This document shows positions 26,657-37,012 of a DNA stretch of 64,000 bases, piece by piece; the stretch's first letter is position 1; every line of letters begins with the position of its first letter. Under the pieces are notes generated by a model. It made no database searches, was not told the DNA's origin, and saw only the letters and a program-made list of their open reading frames with translations. A program made the translations under genes and the position numbers. Source of the stretch: Cobetia sp. L2A1 (GTDB lineage: Bacteria > Pseudomonadota > Gammaproteobacteria > Pseudomonadales > Halomonadaceae); the NCBI RefSeq assembly GCF_009796845.1, contig NZ_CP047025.1, forward strand, positions 2,976,001-3,040,000. Direction: 5' to 3'.

Positions 26657-28264
26657 TTAACGAGCCTTCAGCCCCCGCATGTGAGCCGGTATCACCATCC
26701 GCTCGAACAGCTCAAACAACAGCTCGGCGCAGATCGCCAGCAAGGCTGCCGGAATCGCGCCGTACAGCACCAGATCATAGTCATTGAGTGACAGACCAGT
26801 AACGATCGGCTCACCCAAGCCACCCGCACCAATGAAGGCAGCCAGCGTCGCGGTACCGATATTGATGATGGCGGCTGTCTTGATACCGGTCAGCAGGTTC
26901 GGCGTCGCCAGGGGCAAAATGACGTAACGCAGCTGCTCACGTCGGGTCAGCCCCATGCCACGCGCCACCTTGACCAGCAGTGGGTCAACCGTCAGTAGCG
27001 CCGTGATGGCAGAGCGGATGATCGGCAATAGCGAGTAGACAAACAGTGCGATTACCGCCGGCACGACACCAATCCCGAACAACGGAATCATCAGTGCCAG
27101 TAGCGCGATGGAAGGTATCGTCTGCAGCAGCCCCGTCACATAGAGAACGACGCGTGACACCTTGGGGTTGCGATAGACCATCAGGGATAGCGGCAAGCCG
27201 ACCAGACATGCCAACAGCAGCGCCGAGATCGTGAGCTGCAGATGCTCGATCAGATTGGTGCCCAGCTTGTCCCACTTGGCACCGCTGACGACACGCTGTT
27301 CACTCGTGATGCCTTCGCGCTGAATGAACTGACTGGCTACTAGCGCAAAGCTCTTGTCATCACTTGAGACTTCAGCGTTCAGCGCCTGCATGGAATCTTC
27401 ATCCAGACTGTCCGCCAATTGATTGAGCGCGGCCACCGCCTTGTCCGGGAGCGCGGCATTCACGAAAGGCACCGCCAGATACTCGGGGAAATAGTGCTTG
27501 TCATCGTCAAGCAGCACGAAGTCAAAGCGCTTGATGTCACCTTCAGTCGAGTAGGCATCGGTGCCATCGATCTTGCTCTCGCGCAGCGCCTGATAGGCGA
27601 TGCCGTGCTCGATGCCACGTGGCACCTGCGCCAGATCATAGGCGGCAGCCAATCCCGGCCAGCCATCCGATCGCTGGATGAATTCATGCGACATCGCCAA
27701 TGACAATTCCGGATGCGCCGCGAGATCTCCGATGGTCTTGATTCCCAGTGATTCGGCCTGCTCACGACGCATGCTGACGGCATAGGTGTTGTTGAAGCCC
27801 AGCGGCTTGAGCACCTTGAGACCGCGTTCACGGCTCAGCTCATCGAGCTTTTCAAGCGACGGTACGCTGTCCAGCTTGAGAATCGCGTGAGCGAGCGTGC
27901 CGGTGTACTCGGGATAGACATCCAGCTCACCTTCCGCCAACCCCTGATAGGTGATGATGGTCTGTCCCAGCCCCATACGGCGCTGAACCGTGAAGCCTGC
28001 TTCCTCCAATACCTGAGAGAAGATCTCGCCAAGCAGTTGCCCTTCACGGTCTGCCTTGGAACCCACCACGATCGGCTTGTCAGCCGGCCATTGGGCGACA
28101 TCGTCTGCGGCCATGGCGCCCGGACTTGCCAGTAGCCCCCCAAGACTCGCCATCAACAGGGTCGTGACCAGCAATGCACTCGCCAACAATGCACTCGCCA
28201 ACAATGAAGCGGGACGCCCGTGGCGTGCCCGACGTGCTGCCTCATGGGATATCAGCGTCTTCAT
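26657..28264 (-). CDS. osmoprotectant ABC transporter, fused binding protein and permease (OpuC-like)
   Basis: A 535-residue fusion. A signal sequence runs to about residue 52 (SPGAMA/ADD), then a periplasmic OpuAC-type glycine betaine/choline/carnitine-binding domain (about 55-325; KPIVVGSKADREGQLLGEIF, YPEYTGTLAHAILK, DAYSTEGDIKRFDFVLLDDD), then a permease domain with 5-6 helices (about 335-535; GLLQTIPSIALLALMIPLFG, GLTRREQLRYVILPLATPNL, the EAA-like loop, IGAGGLGEPIVTG). Solute specificity is inferred as betaine-type. The first codons carry a 15-base tandem duplication (ASALLASALL). The ATG overlaps the stop of the ATPase gene. Confidence 0.9.
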   Translation of the reverse strand: MKTLISHEAARRARHGRPASLLASALLASALLVTTLLMASLGGLLASPGAMAADDVAQWPADKPIVVGSKADREGQLLGEIFSQVLEEAGFTVQRRMGLGQTIITYQGLAEGELDVYPEYTGTLAHAILKLDSVPSLEKLDELSRERGLKVLKPLGFNNTYAVSMRREQAESLGIKTIGDLAAHPELSLAMSHEFIQRSDGWPGLAAAYDLAQVPRGIEHGIAYQALRESKIDGTDAYSTEGDIKRFDFVLLDDDKHYFPEYLAVPFVNAALPDKAVAALNQLADSLDEDSMQALNAEVSSDDKSFALVASQFIQREGITSEQRVVSGAKWDKLGTNLIEHLQLTISALLLACLVGLPLSLMVYRNPKVSRVVLYVTGLLQTIPSIALLALMIPLFGIGVVPAVIALFVYSLLPIIRSAITALLTVDPLLVKVARGMGLTRREQLRYVILPLATPNLLTGIKTAAIINIGTATLAAFIGAGGLGEPIVTGLSLNDYDLVLYGAIPAALLAICAELLFELFERMVIPAHMRGLKAR

Positions 28265-29001
28265 GCGCGCGCCTCCAATAGTCGGGCCACGCGCTCATCC
28301 GCCGGTGCGCTGGCAATGGTGTCGGGGCTGGCAGCCTGCAAGATCACGCCAGGTGCCATCACGACCATATGGTCAGACAGGCTCAGCGCCTCATTCATGT
28401 CGTGCGTCACCATCACCACGCTACGCGGCTCTTCCAGCTGCATGCGCTGGAACTGAGCATGTACCTCGATACGCGTGATCGGGTCGACCGCCGAGAAGGC
28501 TTCATCAAGCAGCAGCAACGGCGGCTCCAGCATCATGGCGCGACATAGCCCGACACGCTGTGCCTGGCCGCCCGATATCTCATGCGGATAGCGCGTCAGC
28601 AGCGCCAGGTCGAGATCCATCATCGAGAACAGGCGTTCGATGCGCGCCTTGACCCGCGACGCTTCCCAGTGCTCCCGGTCGGCCAGAATGGCAATGTTAT
28701 CGCGCACGCTGAGATGGGGAAACAGGCCAATCTGCTGTACCGCATAGCCGATTCGCCGGCGCATCGCAGGCAAATTTTCGTAATCCACCGCGGCACCGAA
28801 TACCTCCACCGTACCCGCATCCGGCCGGATCAAACCATTGATCAGCTGTAGCAAGGTCGATTTGCCGCAACCACTGGCACCGACCAGCGCGGTAATACGG
28901 TCTCGTGGCAATTCAAGGTCAATGCCTTCAAAGAGACGTTGACCTGAAAAGCCCTTGTGCAGATCGCTGAAGCGAACTGCCGGGACGCTGTCGTCACTCA
29001 T
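28261..29001 (-). CDS. osmoprotectant ABC transporter ATPase (OpuCA-like)
   Basis: Cytosolic ATPase, 246 residues. Walker A GASGCGKST at 41-49, Q-loop in IGYAVQQIGLFPHLSV, signature ISGGQ at 142-146, Walker B LLLLDEAFSAVDPITR, H-loop VMVTHDMNEAL. The glycine-betaine class DEAFSALDP-type Walker B fits. CBS domains found in many OpuCA proteins are absent, as in shorter OpuC/YehX-type ATPases. It is the first gene of the two-gene operon; ATG 29001 follows AAGGA. Confidence 0.93.
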   Translation of the reverse strand: MSDDSVPAVRFSDLHKGFSGQRLFEGIDLELPRDRITALVGASGCGKSTLLQLINGLIRPDAGTVEVFGAAVDYENLPAMRRRIGYAVQQIGLFPHLSVRDNIAILADREHWEASRVKARIERLFSMMDLDLALLTRYPHEISGGQAQRVGLCRAMMLEPPLLLLDEAFSAVDPITRIEVHAQFQRMQLEEPRSVVMVTHDMNEALSLSDHMVVMAPGVILQAASPDTIASAPADERVARLLEARA

Positions 29002-29211
29002 CGGGAAGGTCCTTCTTGCAGGGTGAGAGGCAGGCGAGAAATGGCCAAGATGCCTGGAGCGTGGTGTACAAGTATGAACACAAGATTACCAGCCGGCCGA
29101 TTATCCGGCGAAAAAATTATCCAGCGAAAGGATTGTCAGTCGAGAAATGGCCCCTCTGCCTGGCTTTCTCACTACACCGTGCGACATTGGTCAAAACGAT
29201 CAACTACAACC

Positions 29212-29227
29212 TTTACGTTAACGTCAA
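29212..29227. promoter_or_regulatory. LiuR-type operator upstream of the liu operon
   Basis: TTTACGTTAACGTCAA matches the perfect palindrome at 11709-11724 at 15 of 16 bases. It lies 67 bases before the liuA ATG and would overlap a -35 region. Confidence 0.75.
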
Positions 29228-29294
29228 CTTTGCTCTAGAGTGAATTCATGCTCTGTCCTCTCGCCATCGTCTCTCACTCAAGGGAATCCCGACC

Positions 29295-30464
29295 ATGCAC
29301 AGCCTCTATACGCCGCTGGATTTTGGACTCGACGAGACTCATACCCTGCTGCGCGACCAGATCAATGCCTTCGCACGTGACGAGATTGCACCGCGGGCGG
29401 CTGAGATTGATGCCACCAACGCCTTCCCGAATGATCTATGGCGGAAGTTTGGTGACATGGGCCTGCTCGGCATCACCGTCCCTGATGAAGATGGCGGCAG
29501 CGGCATGGACTATCTGGCTCACTGCATCGCGATGGAAGAAATCTCGCGAGCCAGTGCATCCGTGGCGCTGTCTTACGGCGCGCACTCCAACCTGTGCGTC
29601 AACCAGATCAAGCTCAACGGCACGCCGGAGCAGAAAGCCAAATACCTGCCAACGCTGATGAGCGGTGAGCACATCGGTGCCCTGGCGATGTCCGAGCCGG
29701 GCGCAGGCTCCGATGTGGTCTCAATGAAACTCAAGGCCGAGCTGCGCGGCGATCACTACGTGCTCAACGGCAACAAGATGTGGATCACCAATGGCCCGGA
29801 TGCCCATACCCTGGTGGTGTATGCCAAGACAGATCCGGACGCCGGCTCCAAAGGCATCACCGCCTTCATCATCGAGCATGACTTCCCGGGCTTCTCCACC
29901 GCTCAGAAGCTCGACAAGCTCGGCATGCGCGGCTCCAACACCTGTGAACTGGTCTTCCAGGACTGTCAGGTACCCGCAGAAAACGTGCTGGGCGAGGTCA
30001 ACCGTGGCGTGAAAGTGCTGATGCGCGGTCTCGATTTCGAGCGCACCGTGCTGGCCGCCGGGCCTATCGGCATCATGCAGGCCTGCATGGACATCGTGGT
30101 GCCCTATCTGCACGAGCGTCACCAGTTCGGTCAGGCCATCGGTGAATTCCAGCTGGTACAAGGCAAGATTGCCGACATGTACACCACCCTGAATGCCTGC
30201 CGTGCCTATCTCTATGCCGTCGCCAATGCCTGTGATCGCGGCCAGACCTCTCGCAAGGATGCCGCTGGCGTTATCCTCTATTGCGCCGAGAAGGCGACTC
30301 AGATGGCATTGGATGCCATCCAGCTGCTGGGCGGTAATGGCTATATCAACGACTACGCCACCGGCCGTCTGCTGCGTGATGCCAAGCTCTATGAAATTGG
30401 CGCAGGCACCAGCGAGATTCGTCGCATGCTGATCGGTCGTGAGCTGTTCAACGAGAGTGCATGA
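29295..30464 (+). CDS. liuA: isovaleryl-CoA dehydrogenase
   Basis: First committed step of leucine degradation: isovaleryl-CoA to 3-methylcrotonyl-CoA, electrons to ETF. It has 389 residues. Family segments are [41 protein letters not shown], and [13 protein letters not shown] with Glu249 at the unusual catalytic position specific to isovaleryl-CoA dehydrogenases (equivalent to human Glu254). This separates it from the dehydrogenase at 8713. ATG 29295 follows AAGGGA. It heads the operon liuA-B-C-D-E. Confidence 0.96.
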   Translation: MHSLYTPLDFGLDETHTLLRDQINAFARDEIAPRAAEIDATNAFPNDLWRKFGDMGLLGITVPDEDGGSGMDYLAHCIAMEEISRASASVALSYGAHSNLCVNQIKLNGTPEQKAKYLPTLMSGEHIGALAMSEPGAGSDVVSMKLKAELRGDHYVLNGNKMWITNGPDAHTLVVYAKTDPDAGSKGITAFIIEHDFPGFSTAQKLDKLGMRGSNTCELVFQDCQVPAENVLGEVNRGVKVLMRGLDFERTVLAAGPIGIMQACMDIVVPYLHERHQFGQAIGEFQLVQGKIADMYTTLNACRAYLYAVANACDRGQTSRKDAAGVILYCAEKATQMALDAIQLLGGNGYINDYATGRLLRDAKLYEIGAGTSEIRRMLIGRELFNESA

Positions 30465-30543
30465 CGCTGATGGGTGAGTCCCTGAACACGTCTCTCACCC
30501 TCCTCTTTTCCTGTCCACCTTCTCCGCTCGAGGGAGCTGCCGC

Positions 30544-32151
30544 ATGGCCATTCTGACTTCCCTGATCAACCCACGCAGCGACCAGTTTCGTGCCAATGAC
30601 GCAGCGATGCAGGCCGAGGTCGATCGTCTACATCAGCTGCTGGAAACGGTAGCGGCAGGCGGTGGCGACAAGGCCCGCTTGCGCCACGAATCGCGCGGCA
30701 AGCTGTTCGTGCGCGAACGTATCGATCATCTTGTCGACGAGGGCTCACCGTTTCTGGAGCTATCAGCACTGGCCGCGTACGAGGTCTATGACAGTGCAGT
30801 GCCCGGCGCAGGGCTTGTCACCGGCATTGGCCGTGTCAGTGGTATCGAATGTGTCATCGTCGCCAACGATGCCACCGTCAAGGGTGGCACCTACTTCCCG
30901 CTGACGGTAAAGAAGCACCTGCGTGCACAGGAAGTCGCTCGCAAGCATCGCCTGCCATGCATCTATCTCGTGGACTCCGGCGGCGCGCACCTGCCCCACC
31001 AGGATGAGGTCTTCCCGGACCGCGACCACTTCGGTCGTATCTTCTACAACCAAGCCACCCTGTCGGCCGAAGGCATTCCGCAGATCGCCGTGGTGATGGG
31101 CTCATGTACCGCAGGCGGTGCCTACGTACCAGCAATGGCCGATGAATCGATCATCGTGCGTGAACAAGGCACCATCTTCCTCGCTGGCCCACCGCTGGTG
31201 AAGGCCGCCACCGGTGAAGACATCAGTGCCGAAGCATTGGGCGGTGCCGAGGTGCACTGCAAGATCAGCGGTGTCGCTGATCACCTGGCCGATAACGATG
31301 CGCACGCCCTGCAACTGGCACGCCGCGCTATCTCGCGCCTCAACTGGCAACGCAAGGGCACGCTGGCACTCCGTGAATCGCGCCCACCGCGTCTTGATCC
31401 GCGTGAGATCTACGGCATCGTCGGCACGGACCTCAAGAAGCCTTTTGATGTACGGGAAATCATCGCCCGCGTCGTGGATGACTCCGATTTCGACGAATTC
31501 AAGCGCTATTACGGCGAGACGTTAGTGACCGGCTTCGCACACATCCACGGTCATCCAGTCGGCATCATCGCCAACAACGGCGTGCTGTTCTCGGAGAGCG
31601 CCGTGAAAGGGGCTCACTTCATCGAGCTTTGTGCCCAGCGCAAGATTCCGCTGGTCTTCCTGCAGAACATCACCGGCTTCATGGTCGGCTCGCGCCACGA
31701 GCACGAAGGCATCGCCAAGCACGGTGCCAAGCTGGTGACGGCCGTGGCCTGTGCCAAGGTGCCCAAGTTCACGGTGCTGATCGGCGGTAGCTTCGGTGCC
31801 GGTAACTACGGCATGTGTGGGCGCGCCTATGATCCCAATCTGCTGTTCATGTGGCCTAACGCCCGTATCTCGGTAATGGGCGGCGAGCAGGCTGCCAATG
31901 TGCTGGGGCAGGTCAAACGCGAGCAGCATGAGCGCGAAGGACGTGACTGGCCGCAGCAGCAGGAAGAAGACTTCAAGGCACCGATACGTGATCAATATGA
32001 GCGTCAGGGCCATCCGAGCTATGCCAGTGCGCGCCTGTGGGATGACGGTGTGATTGATCCTCTGCAGACCCGTGACATTCTTGGCTTGTCACTGGCCGCA
32101 GCGATGAATGCCGAGATAGAGGAGAGTCGCTTCGGTGTCTTCCGCATGTAA
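30544..32151 (+). CDS. liuB: 3-methylcrotonyl-CoA carboxylase, carboxyltransferase (beta) subunit
   Basis: Carboxyltransferase half of MCC, 535 residues, transferring CO2 from biotin to 3-methylcrotonyl-CoA. Signatures: [35 protein letters not shown] region, [29 protein letters not shown] (MCC-type), and [32 protein letters not shown] 30544 follows GGGAG. It works with the biotin-carrying subunit encoded by liuD downstream. Confidence 0.96.
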   Translation: MAILTSLINPRSDQFRANDAAMQAEVDRLHQLLETVAAGGGDKARLRHESRGKLFVRERIDHLVDEGSPFLELSALAAYEVYDSAVPGAGLVTGIGRVSGIECVIVANDATVKGGTYFPLTVKKHLRAQEVARKHRLPCIYLVDSGGAHLPHQDEVFPDRDHFGRIFYNQATLSAEGIPQIAVVMGSCTAGGAYVPAMADESIIVREQGTIFLAGPPLVKAATGEDISAEALGGAEVHCKISGVADHLADNDAHALQLARRAISRLNWQRKGTLALRESRPPRLDPREIYGIVGTDLKKPFDVREIIARVVDDSDFDEFKRYYGETLVTGFAHIHGHPVGIIANNGVLFSESAVKGAHFIELCAQRKIPLVFLQNITGFMVGSRHEHEGIAKHGAKLVTAVACAKVPKFTVLIGGSFGAGNYGMCGRAYDPNLLFMWPNARISVMGGEQAANVLGQVKREQHEREGRDWPQQQEEDFKAPIRDQYERQGHPSYASARLWDDGVIDPLQTRDILGLSLAAAMNAEIEESRFGVFRM

Positions 32152-32234
32152 CTTGCGAATCTATTTCACAGACGTAAAGAGCGATACATTTTCATATAAA
32201 TAATCTTCTTGCTAACAGAATGGATAAATTCGCG

Positions 32235-33047
32235 ATGAGTATCACCAGCCAGTTCAGCCGACTTGAGATCGATGCACGCGGGATAGCCACGCTCACGCTG
32301 ACGCGGCCTGACGTGCATAACGCGTTCGATGACGTCCTGATTGGTGAGCTGAATCGCCACCTTGAGCAATTGCACGTACTGGCCACATCAGATGAGGTGC
32401 GTGTTGTCGTGCTGGCCTCCGAGGGCAAGAGTTTCTCGGCCGGGGCCGATCTGCGCTGGATGCAGCGCATGGTCGACTATTCGCTGGAGGATAACGTCGC
32501 CGACTCACGAGAACTCGCACGTCTGATGCAGCTGCTGGACAGCCTGCCCTGCCCGAGTGTCTGTCGTGTACAGGGTGCCACCTTCGGCGGTGCCGTCGGA
32601 CTCGCTGCTTGCTGTGACATCGTGATGGCCACCGAGCGCGCACGCTTCTGCCTTTCTGAAGTCCGTATCGGCCTGGCACCGGCGGTGATCAGCCCTTATG
32701 TACTGCGCGCAATCGGGACGCGGCAGATGCGGCGTTACGCCCTGACGGCTGAAGTCATCGATGCCAATACCGCGCAGCATCTCGGATTGGTGCATGAGGT
32801 CTGTGCTGGCGACACTCTGGATGCGCGCATCGAGGAGATGCTGAACCTGATGTTGGCGACCTCACCACAGGCCAGTCGCGCGACCAAGGCACTGCTTGCT
32901 GAGGTCGCGAGGGGACCGCATGACGATGATGGCGATGCCATCCGCGAGCGCTGCTGCGAGACGATCAGCCAGCTGCGTGTCAGCGAGCAAGGCCAGGCGG
33001 GACTCGCCGCCTTCTTTGCTGGCACGCCGGCGCCCTGGATACGGTGA
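32235..33047 (+). CDS. liuC: methylglutaconyl-CoA hydratase (enoyl-CoA hydratase family)
   Basis: Crotonase of 270 residues expected to hydrate 3-methylglutaconyl-CoA to HMG-CoA. Oxyanion-hole motifs are GKSFSAGADLRWMQRM and GATFGGAVGLAACCDIVMA; the catalytic Glu is in FCLSEVRIGLAPAVISPYV. The AUH-like replacement of GGG by GAVG is common in this branch. ATG 32235 is used since GGA lies upstream; ATG 32220 five codons earlier is possible. It is flanked by both MCC subunit genes, as in typical liu operons. Confidence 0.92.
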   Translation: MSITSQFSRLEIDARGIATLTLTRPDVHNAFDDVLIGELNRHLEQLHVLATSDEVRVVVLASEGKSFSAGADLRWMQRMVDYSLEDNVADSRELARLMQLLDSLPCPSVCRVQGATFGGAVGLAACCDIVMATERARFCLSEVRIGLAPAVISPYVLRAIGTRQMRRYALTAEVIDANTAQHLGLVHEVCAGDTLDARIEEMLNLMLATSPQASRATKALLAEVARGPHDDDGDAIRERCCETISQLRVSEQGQAGLAAFFAGTPAPWIR

Positions 33048-33126
33048 TGACCTGAATTGAGGGTGTCCTTGATCATCGCCTTTCCATCTATCGACTCTAC
33101 TTTCACCTTCACCACGGGATTTTGCC

Positions 33127-35340
33127 ATGAACGCCAACCGCGATACTGAACAGCACCTGCCCGCCGGTTGCGGCGCGATCCGCAAGCTACTGATTGCCAA
33201 CCGTGGTGAAATCGCCGTCCGCGTGATGCGTACGGCTCGTGCCATGGGTATCAGCACCGTGGCGGTTTACTCCGATGCCGATGTCAATGCCCTGCATGTG
33301 CGCGAAGCCGATGAAGCGATACGTCTCGGCCCAGCCAGTGCACGAGAAAGCTATCTGGATATCGACAAGGTTATCGCTGCCGCGCGCCTGAGTGGTGCCG
33401 ATGCCGTGCACCCCGGCTACGGCTTTCTGTCCGAGAACGCCACCTTCGTACGCGCCCTCGCGGAGGCCGGACTGGTGTTCGTCGGCCCACCCGAAGGCGC
33501 GATTGCCGCAATGGGCGACAAGTCTGCTGCCAAGGCGCGCATGCAAGCTGCTAGCGTGCCGCTGGTGCCGGGCTATCACGGTGACAACCAGGAAGACGGG
33601 CTGCTCAAGTCAGAAGCGGATGGCATGGGCTATCCGGTATTGATCAAGGCCTGTGCAGGCGGTGGTGGCAAGGGGATGCGAGTGGTAGAAGATACCGCCG
33701 ACTTCCAGGCGGCGCTGGAAAGCTGTCGGCGGGAATCACGTACCGCCTTCGGTGACGAACGCATGCTGATCGAGAAGTATCTGACCCAGCCGCGCCATGT
33801 CGAGGTACAGGTGTTCTGTGATGCTTACGGAAGCGGCGTCTATCTCTTCGAGCGTGACTGCAGCGTGCAGCGCCGCCATCAAAAGGTACTGGAGGAAGCG
33901 CCTGCCCCTGGCCTGACCTCAGCGCTACGTCGTGAAATGGGCGAGGCAGCAGTGCGTGCAGCACGCGAGATTGGCTATGTCGGGGCCGGCACCATCGAGT
34001 TTCTGCTCGATGCACCGCACGCCGGTAGCGAGCAGCACGGTGCCTTCTATTTCATGGAGATGAATACCCGCTTGCAGGTCGAGCACCCCGTCACCGAGAT
34101 GATCACCGGCGAAGACCTCGTCGAATGGCAGCTGCGCATCGCCCGTGGCGAACCTCTGCCCCGCCAGCAGGATGAGCTAAGACTCGAAGGCCATAGCTTC
34201 GAGGCGCGCCTTTACGCAGAAGACCCGGACAACGACTTCCTGCCGGCGACCGGCGTACTGGAACGCTTCCGCCTGGATCTCGACGGAGCTGGCCTTGATG
34301 CCCGCCAGGTACGTCTCGATTCCGGTGTCGCCGAAGGCGATGAAGTCTCGATGCACTATGACCCGATGCTGGCCAAGTTGATCACCTTCGGCCCGACACG
34401 TGAGCAGGCGCTGGAAGTCCTGCTGCGAGCACTGGCAGCACTCGAGGTACGGGGTGTCACCACCAATCGCGCCTTCCTGACGCGCTTGGCGGCACATGCC
34501 GATTTCCGATCAGCCACGTTGGATACACGCTTCATCGAGCGTCACCATGCGAGCCTCTTCCCTGTCGCTGAGCTTGATCACCCTACCGTGGCATCCAGTG
34601 CGCTACTGGCACTATCGCGCCTCGCGGAACAGGCCGCGAATGAAGGCCATAGTGGGCAACCCGCTAGCCCGTGGGCGCGGCGCGATGGCTGGCGCAATGG
34701 CACTCGCCAACAGATACGCCTCGCGCTGTGTCTACCCCACGATGCGGATACCGATGAGAGCAGCGACAAGGTAGCTCACGTCATTGCACGTCGCCCCTAT
34801 GCCAGTGCGGCGTCTACGTCGGCACACCAATGGCAGATTGAAGTGATCACTCACTCCAGTGGAGAGACAGCAACTACAACGCATGAAGGCCACCTCGACC
34901 TCTTGGCGGGCAATGCGATCGCGATCACGCTCGATGGTCATCGCCGCCGCCAGCAAGCGAGCCACGCACCTGCCACGGGTGGTGAGGTAATGGTACTGGC
35001 AAGCCCGCAAGGTGAGTCACGTATGCTGTGGCGTCGCGCCGATGCTGTGGACCACGCTCAGCACGAGACACAAGCCACCCTGAATGCACCGATGAACGGC
35101 ACTGTCGTGGCGCAGCTGGTTGAGGCGGGCGTAGATGTCGCCGCCGGAACACCACTACTCGTGATGGAAGCCATGAAGATGGAGCACACCATGAGCGCGC
35201 CCGCGGATGGCCAGGTAGCCCAGTTCCATTTCAGCGCTGGTGACAGTGTCACCCAGGGCGATGTGCTGCTTGAATTCACTGCCCATCAGGATGCTGCCCT
35301 CGATGAAGCGGGCAGCAAGGCAACAGTCAGCAAGGAGTAA
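33127..35340 (+). CDS. liuD: 3-methylcrotonyl-CoA carboxylase, biotin-containing (alpha) subunit
   Basis: Biotin carboxylase plus biotin carrier subunit, 737 residues. The N-terminal biotin carboxylase has IRKLLIANRGEIAVRVMRTA, GYGFLSENATFVRALAEAGL, the ATP loop KACAGGGGKGMR and EMNTRLQVEHPVTEMITGEDLVEWQ. After a variable MCC-type middle region the C-terminal biotinyl domain carries VMEAMKMEHT with biotinylated Lys684. ATG 33127 is 79 bases after liuC; the stop is 6 bases before liuE. Confidence 0.96.
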   Translation: MNANRDTEQHLPAGCGAIRKLLIANRGEIAVRVMRTARAMGISTVAVYSDADVNALHVREADEAIRLGPASARESYLDIDKVIAAARLSGADAVHPGYGFLSENATFVRALAEAGLVFVGPPEGAIAAMGDKSAAKARMQAASVPLVPGYHGDNQEDGLLKSEADGMGYPVLIKACAGGGGKGMRVVEDTADFQAALESCRRESRTAFGDERMLIEKYLTQPRHVEVQVFCDAYGSGVYLFERDCSVQRRHQKVLEEAPAPGLTSALRREMGEAAVRAAREIGYVGAGTIEFLLDAPHAGSEQHGAFYFMEMNTRLQVEHPVTEMITGEDLVEWQLRIARGEPLPRQQDELRLEGHSFEARLYAEDPDNDFLPATGVLERFRLDLDGAGLDARQVRLDSGVAEGDEVSMHYDPMLAKLITFGPTREQALEVLLRALAALEVRGVTTNRAFLTRLAAHADFRSATLDTRFIERHHASLFPVAELDHPTVASSALLALSRLAEQAANEGHSGQPASPWARRDGWRNGTRQQIRLALCLPHDADTDESSDKVAHVIARRPYASAASTSAHQWQIEVITHSSGETATTTHEGHLDLLAGNAIAITLDGHRRRQQASHAPATGGEVMVLASPQGESRMLWRRADAVDHAQHETQATLNAPMNGTVVAQLVEAGVDVAAGTPLLVMEAMKMEHTMSAPADGQVAQFHFSAGDSVTQGDVLLEFTAHQDAALDEAGSKATVSKE

Positions 35341-35346
35341 GTAAGC

Positions 35347-36270
35347 ATGCACTTCCCTGATAAGGCCCGTATTGTCGAGGTTGGCGCACGTGATGGCCTG
35401 CAGAATGAATCAATGCCCGTCGATACGGCGACCAAGTTAGCGCTGATCCGCAAGCTCTCGGAGAGTGGCTTGCGCCATATCGAAGCCGCCAGCTTCGTCT
35501 CCCCCAAGTGGGTACCGCAGATGGCGGATCACCGTGAGATCATGCTGGCGTTGAGCGAGTCTGTGGCAGCAACCGACACAACGTCAGTAATCACTTACTC
35601 CGCCCTCACTCCCAATCTGAAGGGACTTGAGGCAGCACTGGAATGCGGCGTGCGCGAAGTGGCGGTGTTTGGTGCGGCCAGTGAGTCCTTCTCGCAGCGC
35701 AACATCAACTGTTCGATTGCCGAGTCACTGGCACGCTTTGCACCCGTGATGGAACGTGCGTTGGACGCGGGCGTGCGAGTGCGCGGCTACGTGTCCTGCG
35801 TGATGGGCTGCCCCTATGAAGGCGACATCTCGCCTTTACAGGTCGCCGCGGTTGCGCGCGAGCTGCGTGACATGGGCTGCTACGAGGTGTCGTTGGGCGA
35901 CACCATCGGTACCGGCACACCGTTCAAGGCCAAGCGCCTGCTGGAAGCCGTCACCCGCGCGGTGCCTGTTGCGCATCTCGCCGCACACTTTCATGACACC
36001 TATGGGCAAGCGCTTACTAACCTGTATGCCGTGATGGAAGAAGGGGTTGCGGTCATCGACAGTTCCGTGGCGGGCCTGGGCGGCTGCCCTTACGCAAAGG
36101 GCGCTTCGGGCAACGTTGCGACGGAAGATGTGGTCTATCTCCTGGAAGGGTTGGGCATCGACAGCGGCGTGGATCTCGCACAGCTTGCGCGCACCGGCGA
36201 CTGGATCAGTCGTCAACTGGGCCGTGCCAATGGCTCGAAAGTCGGCCAGGCCCTGATGGCAAAGTACTGA
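35347..36270 (+). CDS. liuE: hydroxymethylglutaryl-CoA lyase
   Basis: Cleaves HMG-CoA to acetyl-CoA and acetoacetate, the last step of leucine degradation. It has 307 residues of the HMGL TIM-barrel family. Catalytic features: VGARDGLQNE with R15/D16, the metal ligands in HFHDTYGQAL, and the active-site loop GLGGCPYAKGASGN with Cys247. The Shine-Dalgarno AAGGAG overlaps the end of liuD, so the genes are coupled. The stop region contains a short imperfect triplication (36258-36300). Confidence 0.96.
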   Translation: MHFPDKARIVEVGARDGLQNESMPVDTATKLALIRKLSESGLRHIEAASFVSPKWVPQMADHREIMLALSESVAATDTTSVITYSALTPNLKGLEAALECGVREVAVFGAASESFSQRNINCSIAESLARFAPVMERALDAGVRVRGYVSCVMGCPYEGDISPLQVAAVARELRDMGCYEVSLGDTIGTGTPFKAKRLLEAVTRAVPVAHLAAHFHDTYGQALTNLYAVMEEGVAVIDSSVAGLGGCPYAKGASGNVATEDVVYLLEGLGIDSGVDLAQLARTGDWISRQLGRANGSKVGQALMAKY

Positions 36271-36300
36271 TCGCAAAGTGCTGATGGCAAAGTGCTGATG
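36258..36300 (+). repeat. imperfect triple repeat at the liuE stop
   Basis: GGCAAAGTaCTGAT, CGCAAAGTGCTGA, TGGCAAAGTGCTGAT occur in direct succession, starting within the last codons of liuE. Probably made by replication slippage; function unlikely. Confidence 0.6.
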
Positions 36301-36458
36301 TCCCGATATTGACGGCCACCGTTGCGACCAAGAGCCGCAGTCCATGGATGCTACTCGGCAATCGGTGTAGGCTTGCCGGCGTTCGCGCACCGCTTGAGCT
36401 CGATGCGTGCCTTCTTCCATTACGTCATCCGCCTCGGCGGACCGCCAAGGACATCGCC

Positions 36459-36794
36459 ATGAGCGCCCTCCCCCATTGCCCGGCCTGCAATTCCGAATTC
36501 ACCTACGATGACGGCATGCAGTATGTCTGCCCTGAATGTGCCCACGAGTGGTCAAAAGCGGCAGCGACCGAGGAGACAGGGCCCGTCTTCCGCGATGCCA
36601 ATGGCAATGAACTGGTCGATGGCGATACCGTCACCGTGATCAAGGATTTGAAGATCAAGGGCACCTCCTCTGTCGTCAAGGTCGGCACCAAGGTCAAGAA
36701 CATCCGCCTGGTGGAAGGTGATCACGATATCGATTGCAAGGTTGATGGTGTTGGCCCGATGAAGCTCAAGTCGATTTTCGTCAAGAAGGTCTGA
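36459..36794 (+). CDS. yjdM: PhnA/YjdM-family zinc-ribbon protein
   Basis: Small protein of 111 residues. An N-terminal zinc ribbon has CPAC (C7, C10) and CPEC (C24, C27), followed by the compact PhnA C-terminal domain ([45 protein letters not shown]). The family was named PhnA from E. coli but is not needed for phosphonate use; its role is unknown. ATG 36459 follows AAGGA at 8 bases; the in-frame region from 36309 is not part of the family. A terminator follows. Confidence 0.92.
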   Translation: MSALPHCPACNSEFTYDDGMQYVCPECAHEWSKAAATEETGPVFRDANGNELVDGDTVTVIKDLKIKGTSSVVKVGTKVKNIRLVEGDHDIDCKVDGVGPMKLKSIFVKKV

Positions 36795-36827
36795 TACAGC
36801 GATGACTCAGGCGCTGGTAGCAGCATG

Positions 36828-36868
36828 AAAAACGCCCCAGTGGACATTGTCCGCTGGGGCGTTTTTCA
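36828..36868 (+). terminator. terminator after yjdM
   Basis: AAAAACGCCCCAG paired with CTGGGGCGTTTTT around a small apical stem. It ends the yjdM transcript; symmetry would allow use in both directions. Confidence 0.88.
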
Positions 36869-37012
36869 TCATTGGCTCAACCTTCAGCGACTCGATCTTC
36901 AAAGGACTCAGTTTTCGAATAACTCAGTCCTCGAATAGCTCAGTCCTCAAAAGGCGCTATCTTGAAAGGGCCGTGTCTTGAAACGCATCGCCAGCGGCAA
37001 GCCAGTGCTCAC

